Below, in pieces: positions 9,384 through 17,976 of a DNA stretch of 64,000 bases (within the stretch, counting starts at the first letter, position 1; every line of letters starts with the position of its first letter). Source of the DNA: Parabacteroides gordonii MS-1 = DSM 23371 (lineage in GTDB: Bacteria; Bacteroidota; Bacteroidia; Bacteroidales; Tannerellaceae); the NCBI RefSeq assembly GCF_000969825.1, contig NZ_KQ033920.1:1415075-1479074 (forward strand), written 5' to 3'. Position numbers and translations under genes: made by a program. The notes below the pieces were generated by a model. That model was given only the letters and a program-made list of their open reading frames with translations, searched no databases and was not told the DNA's origin.

Positions 9384-9414
9384 CAATGACCCTTATTCCG
9401 TAAATAAGCGTCAA
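9384..9414. repeat. Right inverted repeat of invertible promoter (IR-R)
   Basis: This is the inverted copy of IR-L (8847-8877), 30 of 31 bases identical. The core is GACCCTTATT (9388-9397), centre CCGTA, and AATAAGCGTC (9403-9412). The single C-to-G change falls in the outer arm, so only IR-L has perfect dyad symmetry. Confidence 0.9.
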
Positions 9415-9428
9415 TATCTACAGCATTT

Positions 9429-10373
9429 TTAACTTATCCATTGCTCCACAAAGTTTATAATTTTTAGATTTGCCCGATCAATGATCGCTTGGTCTAAGCT
9501 TTCCAAATAAAATTGAGTTGTTTTTTCAGATGTATGCCCTAAGATTTGTCCGATTATTGCCACTGAAACAGAGTTTTCTTTTGCACGCATAGCCCACGAA
9601 TGGCGTGCGACATATGACGTTAATTTTACAGGAACAGACAGCATATTCCCGATAACTGCCAGGCGACGGTTATAAGTACGCAATGCTACCTTATAACTCT
9701 CATAAGATGTATCCGGCGATTTAAGAATAGGAAACAATAACTCCGATTCAGGATCAGCATATTTATCCAACAAACGGCGCATCCCCGAAGTAATTGTTAT
9801 ACGAATCTCCCTTTTTGTCTTCACACGATAGTACACAAGTTGGTTCCCGCGAATATTGGCACGGGTAAGATGGGCCAGATCGACAAAAGCGATTCCGCAA
9901 GCCATAAAGCTGAACAGAAACAAGTCACGTGCAAACCTCAGGTTCTTTTTACTTTTCAAATCCATACGGGTAATCTCTTTAATCACCTTAGCCCCTACCG
10001 AACGCTTATAAGTCTGTATAGGACGCAAATAAACTTTCTGAAACGGATTTTCTTCCGGTGTAACCAACTTTTCCGATACTGCCGCATTATATGCTGCACG
10101 AAAAATACTCGTATAGTTACTAACTGAATTCTGACTTAAGGACAATGATTGCAGATGTCCCACAAACTCCTGTACCAAACGACTGTTTATACGTTTCATA
10201 TTGAAGTCACGTTTATTCAGAAAATGTTCCAGCTGATTACGGGTTGCCTTATACAGACTTGCTGTTCCTTTTTTTCCGGAGTTATATTTCTCCCTTTCAA
10301 GGTAGTCCATATAACTCAAAACATCTCCATAAACATACTTCTTCTTTTTTTCTTTCTCTTGTTGTATTACCAT
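9429..10373 (-). CDS. Tyrosine site-specific recombinase (promoter invertase)
   Basis: This integrase of about 314 residues probably inverts the adjacent promoter segment. Residues 20-105 form the SAM-like core-binding domain (YMDYLEREK onward). The catalytic domain carries the first arginine region (RFARDLFLFSFMACG), the TSYVARHSWA box near residue 256 and the LGHTSEKTTQFYL segment with the H/W position and the nucleophilic tyrosine near 287. This TSYVARHSWA form is common in Bacteroidales Tsr-type recombinases. I chose the ATG at 10373 (MVIQQEKEK) because upstream in-frame ATGs would add an unrelated hydrophobic leader. The stop lies 15 bases from IR-R. Length fits an invertase rather than a longer conjugative-transposon integrase. 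Confidence 0.9.
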   Translation of the reverse strand: MVIQQEKEKKKKYVYGDVLSYMDYLEREKYNSGKKGTASLYKATRNQLEHFLNKRDFNMKRINSRLVQEFVGHLQSLSLSQNSVSNYTSIFRAAYNAAVSEKLVTPEENPFQKVYLRPIQTYKRSVGAKVIKEITRMDLKSKKNLRFARDLFLFSFMACGIAFVDLAHLTRANIRGNQLVYYRVKTKREIRITITSGMRRLLDKYADPESELLFPILKSPDTSYESYKVALRTYNRRLAVIGNMLSVPVKLTSYVARHSWAMRAKENSVSVAIIGQILGHTSEKTTQFYLESLDQAIIDRANLKIINFVEQWIS

Positions 10374-10540
10374 AACTATCATTTTTGATGAAATATAAAC
10401 AACAAATATAAGAGAAATGTTGTTGCCAATCATTAGGTTGGAGAAAAGACTGTGAACCATTTCAATATAAAAATGAGACAGCATAGAAATTGTATGTATC
10501 TCTCCAAATAGCCGGTCTGAGTCCGAACCAGTTATACCTA

Positions 10541-10587
10541 AAAAAGAAGAATGCCCGCAATACCAAATGGTAAAGGGGCATTCTTTA
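10541..10587 (-). terminator. Rho-independent terminator after outer-membrane protein gene
   Basis: AAGAATGCCC (10547-10556) pairs with GGGCATTCTT (10576-10585). On the minus strand the stem is followed by a T-rich run, which fits termination of the gene whose stop is at 10616. Confidence 0.8.
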
Positions 10588-10615
10588 TTTGTTTATAAGA
10601 TAATGTATCCGTCTA

Positions 10616-11098
10616 TCAGAAGTTGTATCCGACACGAACACCTAAGATCGGCTGATCGAAATCCTTAATGATATTGTATTTGAATTCCAGGCCTACAGTG
10701 ATCTGGTCTGTCGCATATACTTCACCACCTAAACCGATATTGGCTCCAAAGCGAGTCATATTATGACTCCAACCACCGGCACCAAATTTCCAGAAGGAAA
10801 GGTCAAGACCTGCCAACGGATAGAAACCGAACATTTCACTCAACTTAAATACATAATGGACATTCATATCGATAGCCCATGCACTCAGTCCATTGTCCTT
10901 GACAAAATACGTCAGAGAAGGAGCGAAACGAACCTCATCGGTAAAATTATAACGATAATCAACTCCCAACAGTGCATTCCCATTATCATTAAACCCATAA
11001 CCGATATTGAAACCGAAAGACGATTGTCCCTGCTGGGTTTGTGCGAATGCACTCATGCTGATAATTGCCAGCATACACATAACAATTAATTTCTTCAT
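10616..11098 (-). CDS. Small outer-membrane beta-barrel protein
   Basis: This 160-residue protein has a clear signal peptide (MKKLIVMCMLAIISMSAFA, cut before QTQQG). The mature part alternates hydrophobic and polar residues with many aromatics and glycines (FGFNIGYGF, LGVDYRYNF, VGLEFKYNI) and ends in VRVGYNF, whose C-terminal phenylalanine is a barrel-assembly signal. This matches the OMP_b-brl/opacity-like family of about eight strands. The biological role is unknown. It is a single-gene unit: a terminator follows it and the dipeptidase gene upstream ends 39 bases away. Expression could also come by read-through from that gene. Confidence 0.78.
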   Translation of the reverse strand: MKKLIVMCMLAIISMSAFAQTQQGQSSFGFNIGYGFNDNGNALLGVDYRYNFTDEVRFAPSLTYFVKDNGLSAWAIDMNVHYVFKLSEMFGFYPLAGLDLSFWKFGAGGWSHNMTRFGANIGLGGEVYATDQITVGLEFKYNIIKDFDQPILGVRVGYNF

Positions 11099-11137
11099 AC
11101 TCTCATTAATTTAGTTCAACATTATGCGCAAATATAA

Positions 11138-12778
11138 TTATTTTACTTTAAGTCTGTCACCTGCGCTTTTTACGATACTACGGTAATAATCCTCGTCATA
11201 GCCAGGGAAATCAGGATATTCGGACAATCCGTAACCGTTCTGCTTAAACTGGCCATTTTCTTCTTTCTTAACATTACCGTCCATATATTTTACTAACAGG
11301 TACTCACCTAATTTCTTCCAACGGGCGGTTGCCTGATCGGCAGTCGTTGTACTGAACCAGGTAAGGAACTTTACAGCCTCTGCCGGGTTCTTGGCATACA
11401 GCTCCGATGCAGCCTTGTCGATAGCCGGAATTGCTTCCTTATAACTGTTTTCCAGCTCCTGCTGAACCGGACGGATATCCTTGATCATAAAGCTGTACTT
11501 TGAATAAGCCTGGTTGGCTACCCAGTTGTGGATCCAGAAAGCGGAAGTCCATGAGAAGTTCATGATGTCTCCGTTTCCTACCCGGTAACACTCCGGCGAC
11601 TCCGTGATAGAACAATACAACGGAGTGAAGACAGCCATATCGGCATCATCCACACCGAACCAAAGAATTCCACCGACAGCATCCGGCAACCAGTTACGCA
11701 TCTGCGGAACGATCACAAAACCGGTCTGCTGTGTTGCAATGGCACGTTCGTTCGTATAGGTTTCCCCATCCACCTTAAACGTCATCGGACGCCAGCGATA
11801 CGGCACCTTGTATGAACCGGCTCCGGCATCATTCGTCATATCCAGATCAGTGCCTTCGTAATGGTCGCGCATGCCGTTCTGCACATCCTGAACGGACAAC
11901 AAACGGTTAGGCTTCACGTACAAAGGCATCGGCTCTTTAGAAGGATCCCCTTTAATAAAGTCGGTATATTTATCCATTGTGTTATCATATTTACGGAAGA
12001 AAGACCATACACGGGCTTCACATCCTCTCAGGCCGCTGAAATCGTAAGGACAATACGCTTTCTGGAAGCTGAAGTCCTTATCTTTTCCTGTGAAGTAACC
12101 TTTCTCACGGGCAAAAGAAACTACGTCCGGCGAATACAGGCAGTTCTCCTTATCGTCGAACGGAATCTGCTGTATGCGCGACTGGTTGGCATGTGCCGAG
12201 ATACAATCGTCGGGAACACGAATGGCTACCCATACCGCTCCTTTATTACCTGTTCCTTTTCCGATCAGTTCCATCACCCAGGCTTCATTCTTATCAGCGA
12301 TAGAGAAAGTTTCGCCACTGCTGTAATAACCGTGATCCTTCACCAGGTCTGTCATCACCTTAATCGCCTCACGGGCAGACTTGGAACGCTGAAGGGCTAT
12401 GTAGATCAGGCTACCGTAATCGATGATACCTGTTGTATCCACCAGCTCGGGACGACCGCCCCACGTGCTTTCCGTGATCGCTACCTGATGTTCGTTCATA
12501 TTACCTACCACCGAATACGTCTGTTCCACCTGCGGGATTTGTCCGAGCGGTTTATTTGTATCCCATTCCCTTACTTCCAGCATAGCCCCTTTCGGCCAGG
12601 TTGCCGCCGGCCAACGGTAAAGCTCCCCATACAAAGTATGCGAGTCTGCTGCATAACTGATCATGACCGATCCGTCGACCGATGCTTTCTTTCCAACCAG
12701 CAAACCTGTACAAGCCATAGCTTCCATTCCGGAAAGCAAAACAGCGCAGGCCGCCGCAATAATCCATTTTCTTTTCAT
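11138..12778 (-). CDS. Secreted C69-family dipeptidase
   Basis: This protein of 546 residues is a peptidase family C69 (PepD-like) N-terminal nucleophile hydrolase that cleaves dipeptides. The signal peptide ends right before the catalytic cysteine: AMACTGLLVGKKASVDGS puts Cys23 at the new N-terminus, the nucleophile of this family. Length matches Bacteroidota C69 enzymes. The start at 12778 (MKRKWII) was preferred to one 19 codons upstream because it gives a proper signal sequence. The gene begins 10 bases after the antiporter stop, so the two are likely cotranscribed. Location is periplasmic or outer-membrane associated. Exact peptide specificity cannot be deduced. Confidence 0.87.
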   Translation of the reverse strand: MKRKWIIAAACAVLLSGMEAMACTGLLVGKKASVDGSVMISYAADSHTLYGELYRWPAATWPKGAMLEVREWDTNKPLGQIPQVEQTYSVVGNMNEHQVAITESTWGGRPELVDTTGIIDYGSLIYIALQRSKSAREAIKVMTDLVKDHGYYSSGETFSIADKNEAWVMELIGKGTGNKGAVWVAIRVPDDCISAHANQSRIQQIPFDDKENCLYSPDVVSFAREKGYFTGKDKDFSFQKAYCPYDFSGLRGCEARVWSFFRKYDNTMDKYTDFIKGDPSKEPMPLYVKPNRLLSVQDVQNGMRDHYEGTDLDMTNDAGAGSYKVPYRWRPMTFKVDGETYTNERAIATQQTGFVIVPQMRNWLPDAVGGILWFGVDDADMAVFTPLYCSITESPECYRVGNGDIMNFSWTSAFWIHNWVANQAYSKYSFMIKDIRPVQQELENSYKEAIPAIDKAASELYAKNPAEAVKFLTWFSTTTADQATARWKKLGEYLLVKYMDGNVKKEENGQFKQNGYGLSEYPDFPGYDEDYYRSIVKSAGDRLKVK

Positions 12779-12788
12779 ATAAATAAGT

Positions 12789-14198
12789 TTAAGCGAATAA
12801 TAGCATATATACTGCCGCACCGCAAATATAACCAATCAATGCCAGAATTGAAAATCGCTTTGTATAGTACATAAAATCTATCTTCTCCAATCCCATCACC
12901 GTTACACCGGTTGCCGACCCGATAATCAGGATGCTACCACCCGTTACGGCACAGTAGGCCAGGAAAGTCCAGAAGCCGCCGTCAGCCACAAAATACTGTG
13001 CATAAGGAGCCAGATCGGCCGCCTGCTGCACAACAGGGTACATACCCATCGTAGCCGCAACCAAAGCCACGTTGTCCACACAAGATGACAGTACACCGAT
13101 AACAAAACTGATCAGATACGGATCATGTACATGCTTATCGAGATAAGCGGACATCAACCCCAGCTGCCCGGATGTTTCCAGAGCTCCGACAGCCATCAGG
13201 ATACCCAGGAAGAAAAAGATAGTGGCTAAGTCTATATTAGGCAATAACCGGGAAATACGCAGTTTCTCCGACTCATGCACATGCAAACGGCTATACATGA
13301 TATCGGTATAGATCCACAGGATAACCAATCCCAGCAATACGCCCAGGAAGGGAGGTAAATCCGTCACCATCTGGAAGACAGGGACTAATGCCAGTGATAG
13401 CACACCGATCACAAAGATAGTACGCCGTGCCCGGTTCGATATTTCGGGAACAAACTCGTCCGCCATTTCCTCTTCACTCATTACACGCAGCTGCGAGTCT
13501 TTCTTGAACAACCAGAAATGAGCGATAGTAAGCGGAACCAGCATATTGACCAGGGCGGAAATGAATACATGCGATATCTGATGCATCGCCGTAATATTCT
13601 TACCTACCCAAAGCAGGATCGTCGTCACATCACCGATAGGCGACCAGGAACCGCCGGCATTGGCCGCAATAATGACCATACAGGCATACTTCAAACGGTC
13701 TGTCCGGTCGGGAACCAGTTTACGGAGTACGGCCATAATCACGATAGCCGCCGCCAGGTTGTCCAGTAAGGCAGAAAAGAAGAAAGTAGCTATACTGATA
13801 TACCATAACAATTTGCGTTTATTGGCAGTCCGGATATATCCCGTAACAGCCCTGAAACCACCATGTTTATCTACAATATCGACGATCAGCATGGAACACA
13901 TCACAAAGAACAATGTTTCAGCAACATTACCCAGATGGTAGACAATAGAACGGTTGGTTATAAAATTAATAAACTGATCTTTCGCCGGCAGGTTAGCCAT
14001 ATCAGGATTCTGCGCCAGAAACTCGGCAAATAAAGGATTAGCACGTTCAACAAAAATATTATAGGCGTCAAACATCAGGATCATCCACAAAGAAATTGCC
14101 ATAAAAAGGGCTGTCGCTGCCTTATTGATCTTGATCTTATCTTCAAGCGCAATAGCCAGGATACCCACAACGAAAATAATTGGCATTAATATAAACAT
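12789..14198 (-). CDS. nhaD: Na+/H+ antiporter NhaD
   Basis: This 469-residue inner-membrane antiporter of the ion transporter superfamily exchanges Na+ (or Li+) for protons. About 12-13 membrane helices are visible. The two inverted repeat halves each carry the unwound-helix motif with a conserved Asp-Asn: LLDNLAAAIVIMAV near residue 145 and SCVDNVALVAATMG near 365. NAGGSWSPIGDVTT near 180 and GSATGVTVMG near the C-terminus are typical of NhaD. The first in-frame ATG starts a hydrophobic helix directly. It precedes the dipeptidase gene by 10 bases. Confusion with arsenite or citrate carriers of the same superfamily is possible, but the paired DN motifs favour NhaD. Confidence 0.88.
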   Translation of the reverse strand: MFILMPIIFVVGILAIALEDKIKINKAATALFMAISLWMILMFDAYNIFVERANPLFAEFLAQNPDMANLPAKDQFINFITNRSIVYHLGNVAETLFFVMCSMLIVDIVDKHGGFRAVTGYIRTANKRKLLWYISIATFFFSALLDNLAAAIVIMAVLRKLVPDRTDRLKYACMVIIAANAGGSWSPIGDVTTILLWVGKNITAMHQISHVFISALVNMLVPLTIAHFWLFKKDSQLRVMSEEEMADEFVPEISNRARRTIFVIGVLSLALVPVFQMVTDLPPFLGVLLGLVILWIYTDIMYSRLHVHESEKLRISRLLPNIDLATIFFFLGILMAVGALETSGQLGLMSAYLDKHVHDPYLISFVIGVLSSCVDNVALVAATMGMYPVVQQAADLAPYAQYFVADGGFWTFLAYCAVTGGSILIIGSATGVTVMGLEKIDFMYYTKRFSILALIGYICGAAVYMLLFA

Positions 14199-14300
14199 AG
14201 CTGTTAATGTATTTATGTCGACCTTCTTACCGAAGGGACTTATTAGTATATGGAAAAAGAGGAGACTTACAAAAGTGCCCCTTCTCCCTGTAATTCTCTT

Positions 14301-15137
14301 CTATAAAGTGTATAAATAACTGATCTCCTCCGCCCAGATCGACTCATCAGGGGTTTCCAGAATCAGTGGTATGTCGTCGAAACGAGGATCTTGCATGAGC
14401 ATTTTAAAGGTTGTGATGCCCATCACTCCTTTCCCTATGCTGTCGTGCCTGTCCACACGAGTCGCCAGGTCTTTCTTCGAGTCGTTGATATGCATTCCGC
14501 GCAGATAAGAGAAACCGATCACCTCGTCGAAATGACGGAAAGTATCTGTAAACCCTTGTTCTGTTTTGATGTCGTATCCCGCAGCCAGCGTATGGGCCGT
14601 ATCGATGCAAACCCCTACCCTCGATTTATCTTCAACCTTGTCGATAATGGCAGCGATCTGTTCAAACGTATATCCCAGGTTCGTACCCTGTCCGGCCGTG
14701 TTCTCTATGACGGCACAAACACCGGCGGTCTGGTCGAGTGTCCAGTTGATCGACTCGGCAATACGTGCCAGACAATCGTCGACAGACAGTTCGTTCAGAT
14801 GGCTTCCCGGATGGAAGTTCAGGCGATCCAGTTCCAACTGTTCGCAACGTTGCATCTCATCCAGAAAAGCATCACGCGACTTTTGCAACCCTTCCGGATC
14901 GGGATGTCCCAGATTGATCAGGTAACTGTCGTGCGGAAGGATATGCTTCGCTTCATAACCGAATTCCGCACAACGTTCCTTAAACAAGGATATACTTTTC
15001 TTTGTCAACGGGGAAGATTTCCATTGACGCTGGTTTCGGGTAAAAAGGGCGAAAGCTTTCGCCCCGATAGCATGCGCGTTCAGCGGTGCATTTTCTATCC
15101 CACCTGACGCACTTACATGAGCTCCTAAAAATTTCAT
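14301..15137 (-). CDS. nfo: Endonuclease IV
   Basis: This 278-residue AP endonuclease cleaves DNA 5' of abasic sites in base-excision repair. It is a TIM barrel with three metal ions. Ligand motifs are visible in order: GAHVSASGG at the N-terminus, NFHPGSH around residue 105, VIENTAGQG near 145, GVCIDTAH near 178, HINDSK near 217 and LILETP near the C-terminus. Length is standard. The gene stands about 100 bases upstream of nhaD and 37 bases downstream of a thioesterase gene, all on the same strand. Nothing suggests divergence from the canonical enzyme. Confidence 0.95.
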   Translation of the reverse strand: MKFLGAHVSASGGIENAPLNAHAIGAKAFALFTRNQRQWKSSPLTKKSISLFKERCAEFGYEAKHILPHDSYLINLGHPDPEGLQKSRDAFLDEMQRCEQLELDRLNFHPGSHLNELSVDDCLARIAESINWTLDQTAGVCAVIENTAGQGTNLGYTFEQIAAIIDKVEDKSRVGVCIDTAHTLAAGYDIKTEQGFTDTFRHFDEVIGFSYLRGMHINDSKKDLATRVDRHDSIGKGVMGITTFKMLMQDPRFDDIPLILETPDESIWAEEISYLYTL

Positions 15138-15174
15138 TTGTTAATCGTTTACTTTATTCTTTTTGTCTACTGAT

Positions 15175-15651
15175 CTATTTTTCATCTTCGGTCTTGCAGC
15201 CTGCAAAATGAAACTTCTCCGTTGCCTGTTCTTTAGTGACAACAAAATATACGATATCCGCACGCGAACAAAGTTCGTTCTGCGAGTTGTATATCTCCGT
15301 TTCAATAAATATAGCATTCCGTTTCTGCTCTTTGATGCGCCCCCGCACCATCAAGCGTGGTTCGCGGGTCGAGATGCTTTTCAGGAAGCGTGCATCCAGG
15401 CGGGATGTTACCCCCGACGTCTGCAATTTCCTCAATACTACCCAACCGGCCAGTTCATCCATCATAGTCGTCTGGATTCCCCCGTGCAATGTATCCAACC
15501 ATCCCTGATAATGACTTTCAGGCTCCCAGAAAGCAACAATGTCATCATCTTCTTCGTAAAACTCCATGTGAAGACCTTGCGGGTTTTCAGGCGCACACCC
15601 GAAACACATATAGCCTTCCAGTCCCTCCCAGGGATTAATAATCTTTTTCAT
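15175..15651 (-). CDS. PaaI-family hotdog thioesterase
   Basis: This 158-residue cytoplasmic protein has the single hotdog fold of PaaI-like acyl-CoA thioesterases. The signature is DTLHGGIQTTMMDELAGW around residues 53-70, where HGG and the following acidic residue form the active-site helix. The N-terminal part includes two cysteines (MCFGCAPENPQGL), seen in many members. The enzyme would hydrolyse a small acyl-CoA, but the acyl group is unknown. It sits just upstream of nfo in the same direction with no clear functional link. Confidence 0.82.
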   Translation of the reverse strand: MKKIINPWEGLEGYMCFGCAPENPQGLHMEFYEEDDDIVAFWEPESHYQGWLDTLHGGIQTTMMDELAGWVVLRKLQTSGVTSRLDARFLKSISTREPRLMVRGRIKEQKRNAIFIETEIYNSQNELCSRADIVYFVVTKEQATEKFHFAGCKTEDEK

Positions 15652-15754
15652 ACAACAACAGCTTTAAACGGATTGTTTCTTAAATAAAGAAAATTTTATA
15701 GCATAAGTCCGATACAAATATAACAAACTTACAGCGAGTTTTCCGGCTGGAAGC

Positions 15755-15792
15755 AAAAAAACAGAGATAAAGACTAAGCCTTACCTCTGTTT
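15755..15792 (-). terminator. Terminator after arginine decarboxylase gene
   Basis: AAACAGAG (15759-15766) pairs with CTCTGTTT (15785-15792), and on the minus strand the stem runs into a T-tract. It lies 33 bases past the decarboxylase stop. Confidence 0.8.
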
Positions 15793-15824
15793 CCCCTACT
15801 AATAATCAGGTATCTCGTTTATCT

Positions 15825-16364
15825 TTATTCTTCGATTACAGGCATTAAGAAGTCTACAAAACACAGGGCAGCCAAAGCTGTACCGTATCTCTTCTCGATG
15901 GTAATACCTTCTGTTATAAAGTTAAGCTCACCCAGATAATACTTACCGTACGTTTTCTGATGAAGATCGTTGATTACACGGATCAAACGTGACTCCAACT
16001 CTTCGATACGATAACGGCCGCTGACCTCACATACCAGGGCTCCTACCTTCTCATCGAAGTTTTCGTCCTTGTACATCCAGGCGTAAACCACACCGGCAGA
16101 TACAAACTCATCCTGATACCCGTGAGACACGGCCATAATGGTCTTCAGTTCCGTACCAAATGGAGGAAGGTCTATTTCATCCATGGTAGCAAGATGTGCA
16201 GTGGCGGGTATAACAGACGAATACGTCATAATGTTAAAGTCTGAAATACCAGCATCATAAAGGGCCATGTGATAAGAACCTGCATGTTTTTCCAGATCCG
16301 AGTCACCACTACCCTTTGTAATAAAAAAGGTGTTTGGAATTAAATTCCCAACTTTCTTTACCAT
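15825..16364 (-). CDS. Pyruvoyl-dependent arginine decarboxylase
   Basis: This 179-residue proenzyme converts arginine to agmatine, the first step of one polyamine route. Family hallmarks are NLIPNTFFITKGSG at the N-terminus and the self-cleavage site MTYSSVIP, where cleavage between Ser49 and Ser50 yields a beta chain and an alpha chain with an N-terminal pyruvoyl group. GVVYAWM and a glutamate-rich middle segment follow. Length matches the archaeal and Bacteroidota enzymes. It is monocistronic, with a terminator behind it and a divergent superoxide dismutase ahead. Agmatine processing genes are not in this window. Confidence 0.9.
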   Translation of the reverse strand: MVKKVGNLIPNTFFITKGSGDSDLEKHAGSYHMALYDAGISDFNIMTYSSVIPATAHLATMDEIDLPPFGTELKTIMAVSHGYQDEFVSAGVVYAWMYKDENFDEKVGALVCEVSGRYRIEELESRLIRVINDLHQKTYGKYYLGELNFITEGITIEKRYGTALAALCFVDFLMPVIEE

Positions 16365-16742
16365 CTACAAATATGTTTTACTTATTAATAATATTGAGGG
16401 CACAAAAATAGAAACTTCTTCGGGATTATTTTCTATACAAATGATAAAAAAACAGCTTTTTACATATTATTATTCATTTTATTACATGCCCGACCGAAAC
16501 AAGCTGATAAATCGCTCTCTTTGAGGGTAAAAGTTAAGCCGGATAAATTTTATCTATCGTTTAATCAAAAAAAGTTATAGCAAATCCCCCCTCCCGGCAT
16601 GAACAAATAACGAACCGCCGATGTTAGATTAGTAGAAACAACATAAAACATATTGGTTATGCTTACATTATGTCTTAGTTTATTATTGTTGATCACAAAT
16701 AACAGTAATTATAGTCAAACAACAAATAAAAAAGAAGAAATT
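16365..16742. other. Divergent intergenic region between decarboxylase and sodB
   Basis: This AT-rich gap holds no convincing gene. On the minus strand TATTTTTG (16403-16410) fits the -7 consensus for the decarboxylase gene. An open frame from 16653 is continuous with sodB and could add a 30-residue hydrophobic leader, but it is better read as an untranslated leader. Confidence 0.5.
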
Positions 16743-17318
16743 ATGAAATTCGAATTAATCCAATTACCCTATGCAGCCAATGCGCTGGAACCGGTTATAA
16801 GTAAAGAAACTATTGAGTTCCATCACGGAAAACACCTTCAGGCTTATGTAAACAACCTGAATAACCTGATCCCGGGAACCAAGTTTGAAAATGCTCCTCT
16901 CGAACAGATCGTAGCTGAATCAGACGGTGCTATCTTTAATAACGCCGGACAGATACTTAATCACAATTTGTATTTCACACAGTTCTCACCCAAGGGAGGC
17001 GGCAAACCATCAGGCAAATTAGCAGAAGCTATCGACAAGACCTGGGGTTCGTTTGAAAACTTCCAAAAGGAATTTAACACAGCAGGTGCAGGTTTGTTCG
17101 GTTCCGGATGGGTATGGCTGGCAAAAGATAAAGACGGCAAACTTTCAATTACCAAAGAAGCTAACGGTAGCAACCCTGTTGCCAAGGGGCTGACTCCAAT
17201 TCTGGGATTCGACGTATGGGAACATGCTTATTACCTGGATTATCAGAATCGCCGTCCCGATCATCTGGCTGCCTTATGGAAGATCGTTGATTGGGATGCC
17301 GTTGGCAAAAGATATTAA
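16743..17318 (+). CDS. sodB: Superoxide dismutase [Fe/Mn]
   Basis: This 191-residue cytoplasmic enzyme dismutes superoxide to oxygen and hydrogen peroxide. The four metal ligands are His27 (FHHGKH), the histidine of ILNHNLYF near 75, and Asp and His of DVWEHAYY near 157-161. The conserved C-terminal WKIVDWD is present. Gut Bacteroidales dismutases of this type often work with iron or manganese. I chose the ATG at 16743, which follows an A/G-rich ribosome-binding stretch and starts the canonical LPYAANALEP region. An in-frame ATG at 16653 would add a hydrophobic 30-residue extension with no family support. A terminator follows. Confidence 0.95.
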   Translation: MKFELIQLPYAANALEPVISKETIEFHHGKHLQAYVNNLNNLIPGTKFENAPLEQIVAESDGAIFNNAGQILNHNLYFTQFSPKGGGKPSGKLAEAIDKTWGSFENFQKEFNTAGAGLFGSGWVWLAKDKDGKLSITKEANGSNPVAKGLTPILGFDVWEHAYYLDYQNRRPDHLAALWKIVDWDAVGKRY

Positions 17319-17348
17319 TATTAATAGTAGTGTAAAGTAAAACCAGAT

Positions 17349-17386
17349 AAGGCCGTCCGGAGCAAGTTTCTCCGAACGGCTTTTTA
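17349..17386 (+). terminator. Terminator after sodB
   Basis: GCCGTCCGGAG pairs with CTCCGAACGGC (17352-17380, one mismatch), followed by TTTTTATTT. It cleanly separates sodB from trxA. Confidence 0.88.
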
Positions 17387-17440
17387 TTTACATCCTGTTA
17401 TCCGAAGTAATAATGTCAATTATTAAGGAAAAACAGCCAA

Positions 17441-17470
17441 TTGTTACAGGAATAAAGGGTTGTAACTTTG
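17441..17470 (+). promoter_or_regulatory. trxA promoter
   Basis: TTG (17441-17443), 19 bases, then TAACTTTG (17463-17470) is a full Bacteroidota promoter. The start codon is 50 bases downstream, preceded by GAGGAG at 17507-17512. Confidence 0.75.
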
Positions 17471-17520
17471 TTATGTAAATAGAAGCAAGAATAATAACTA
17501 AATAACGAGGAGTTATAATT

Positions 17521-17892
17521 ATGAAAATTAATGAGTTAACAAAGCAGGAATTTCTAAGTAAAGTAGCCAACTACGAAGCAAGCCCCGACAAATGGGTGTA
17601 CGAAGGTGATAAACCTTGTATCGTAGACTTCTTCGCTACCTGGTGCGGCCCTTGCAAAATGATCGCCCCTATCCTGGAAGAGCTGGCCGACGAATATGCC
17701 GGAAAGATCGATATCTACAAGGTAGATACGGAGAAGGAAGAAGAACTGGCCGCCTCTTTCGGTATCCGGAGCATACCTTCCCTTCTGTTCTGTCCGATGG
17801 GTGAACAACCGCAGATGGCAAGAGGAGCCATGAGCAAGGCTGATTTCAAAAAGGCCATCGAAGAAGTGCTTTTGAAGAAAGAAGAAAAGTAA
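17521..17892 (+). CDS. trxA: Thioredoxin
   Basis: This 123-residue thioredoxin reduces protein disulfides in the cytoplasm. The redox motif WCGPC occupies residues 41-45, inside FFATWCGPCKMIAPILEEL. The cis-proline loop is SIPSLLF near residue 90. No signal peptide is present, so it is a cytoplasmic form rather than a periplasmic maturation thioredoxin. The N-terminus is about 15 residues longer than E. coli TrxA, which is usual in Bacteroidales. It has its own promoter and a strong terminator, and stands beside sodB, another oxidative-stress gene, although the two are separate transcription units. Confidence 0.93.
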   Translation: MKINELTKQEFLSKVANYEASPDKWVYEGDKPCIVDFFATWCGPCKMIAPILEELADEYAGKIDIYKVDTEKEEELAASFGIRSIPSLLFCPMGEQPQMARGAMSKADFKKAIEEVLLKKEEK

Positions 17893-17909
17893 ACATACGC
17901 GTTCAATGT

Positions 17910-17960
17910 AAACTCCTGAAAGTACAGGCCTGTGTAAGCAGGCTCACTTTCAGGAGTTTT
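17910..17960. terminator. Bidirectional terminator between trxA and GH109-like gene
   Basis: AAACTCCTGAAAGT (17910-17923) pairs with ACTTTCAGGAGTTT (17946-17959), with an inner GCCTG/CAGGC stem. T-runs flank it on both strands, so it can serve both convergent genes. Confidence 0.88.
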
Positions 17961-17976
17961 TATGTTGATGAGTTTG

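Larger units (their letters stand above)
8847..9414. other. Invertible promoter segment (phase switch), OFF orientation
   Basis: A gene-free stretch of about 540 bases is enclosed by the 31-base inverted repeats 8847-8877 and 9384-9414. The polysaccharide operon starts 71 bases to its left and reads leftward; a tyrosine recombinase gene ends 15 bases to its right. The only TAnnTTTG box I find inside (9291-9298) faces right, away from the operon, and I find no such box facing left. Inversion would move it to about 8963-8970 on the minus strand, facing the operon with a leader of roughly 180-190 bases. Bacteroides and Parabacteroides use this arrangement to switch surface glycans on and off. 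Confidence 0.88.

Noticed and set aside
11861-12874. Long plus-strand open frame of 337 codons opposite the dipeptidase gene
   Set aside because: It is fully antisense to a gene with clear C69 motifs and signal peptide and shows no domain.
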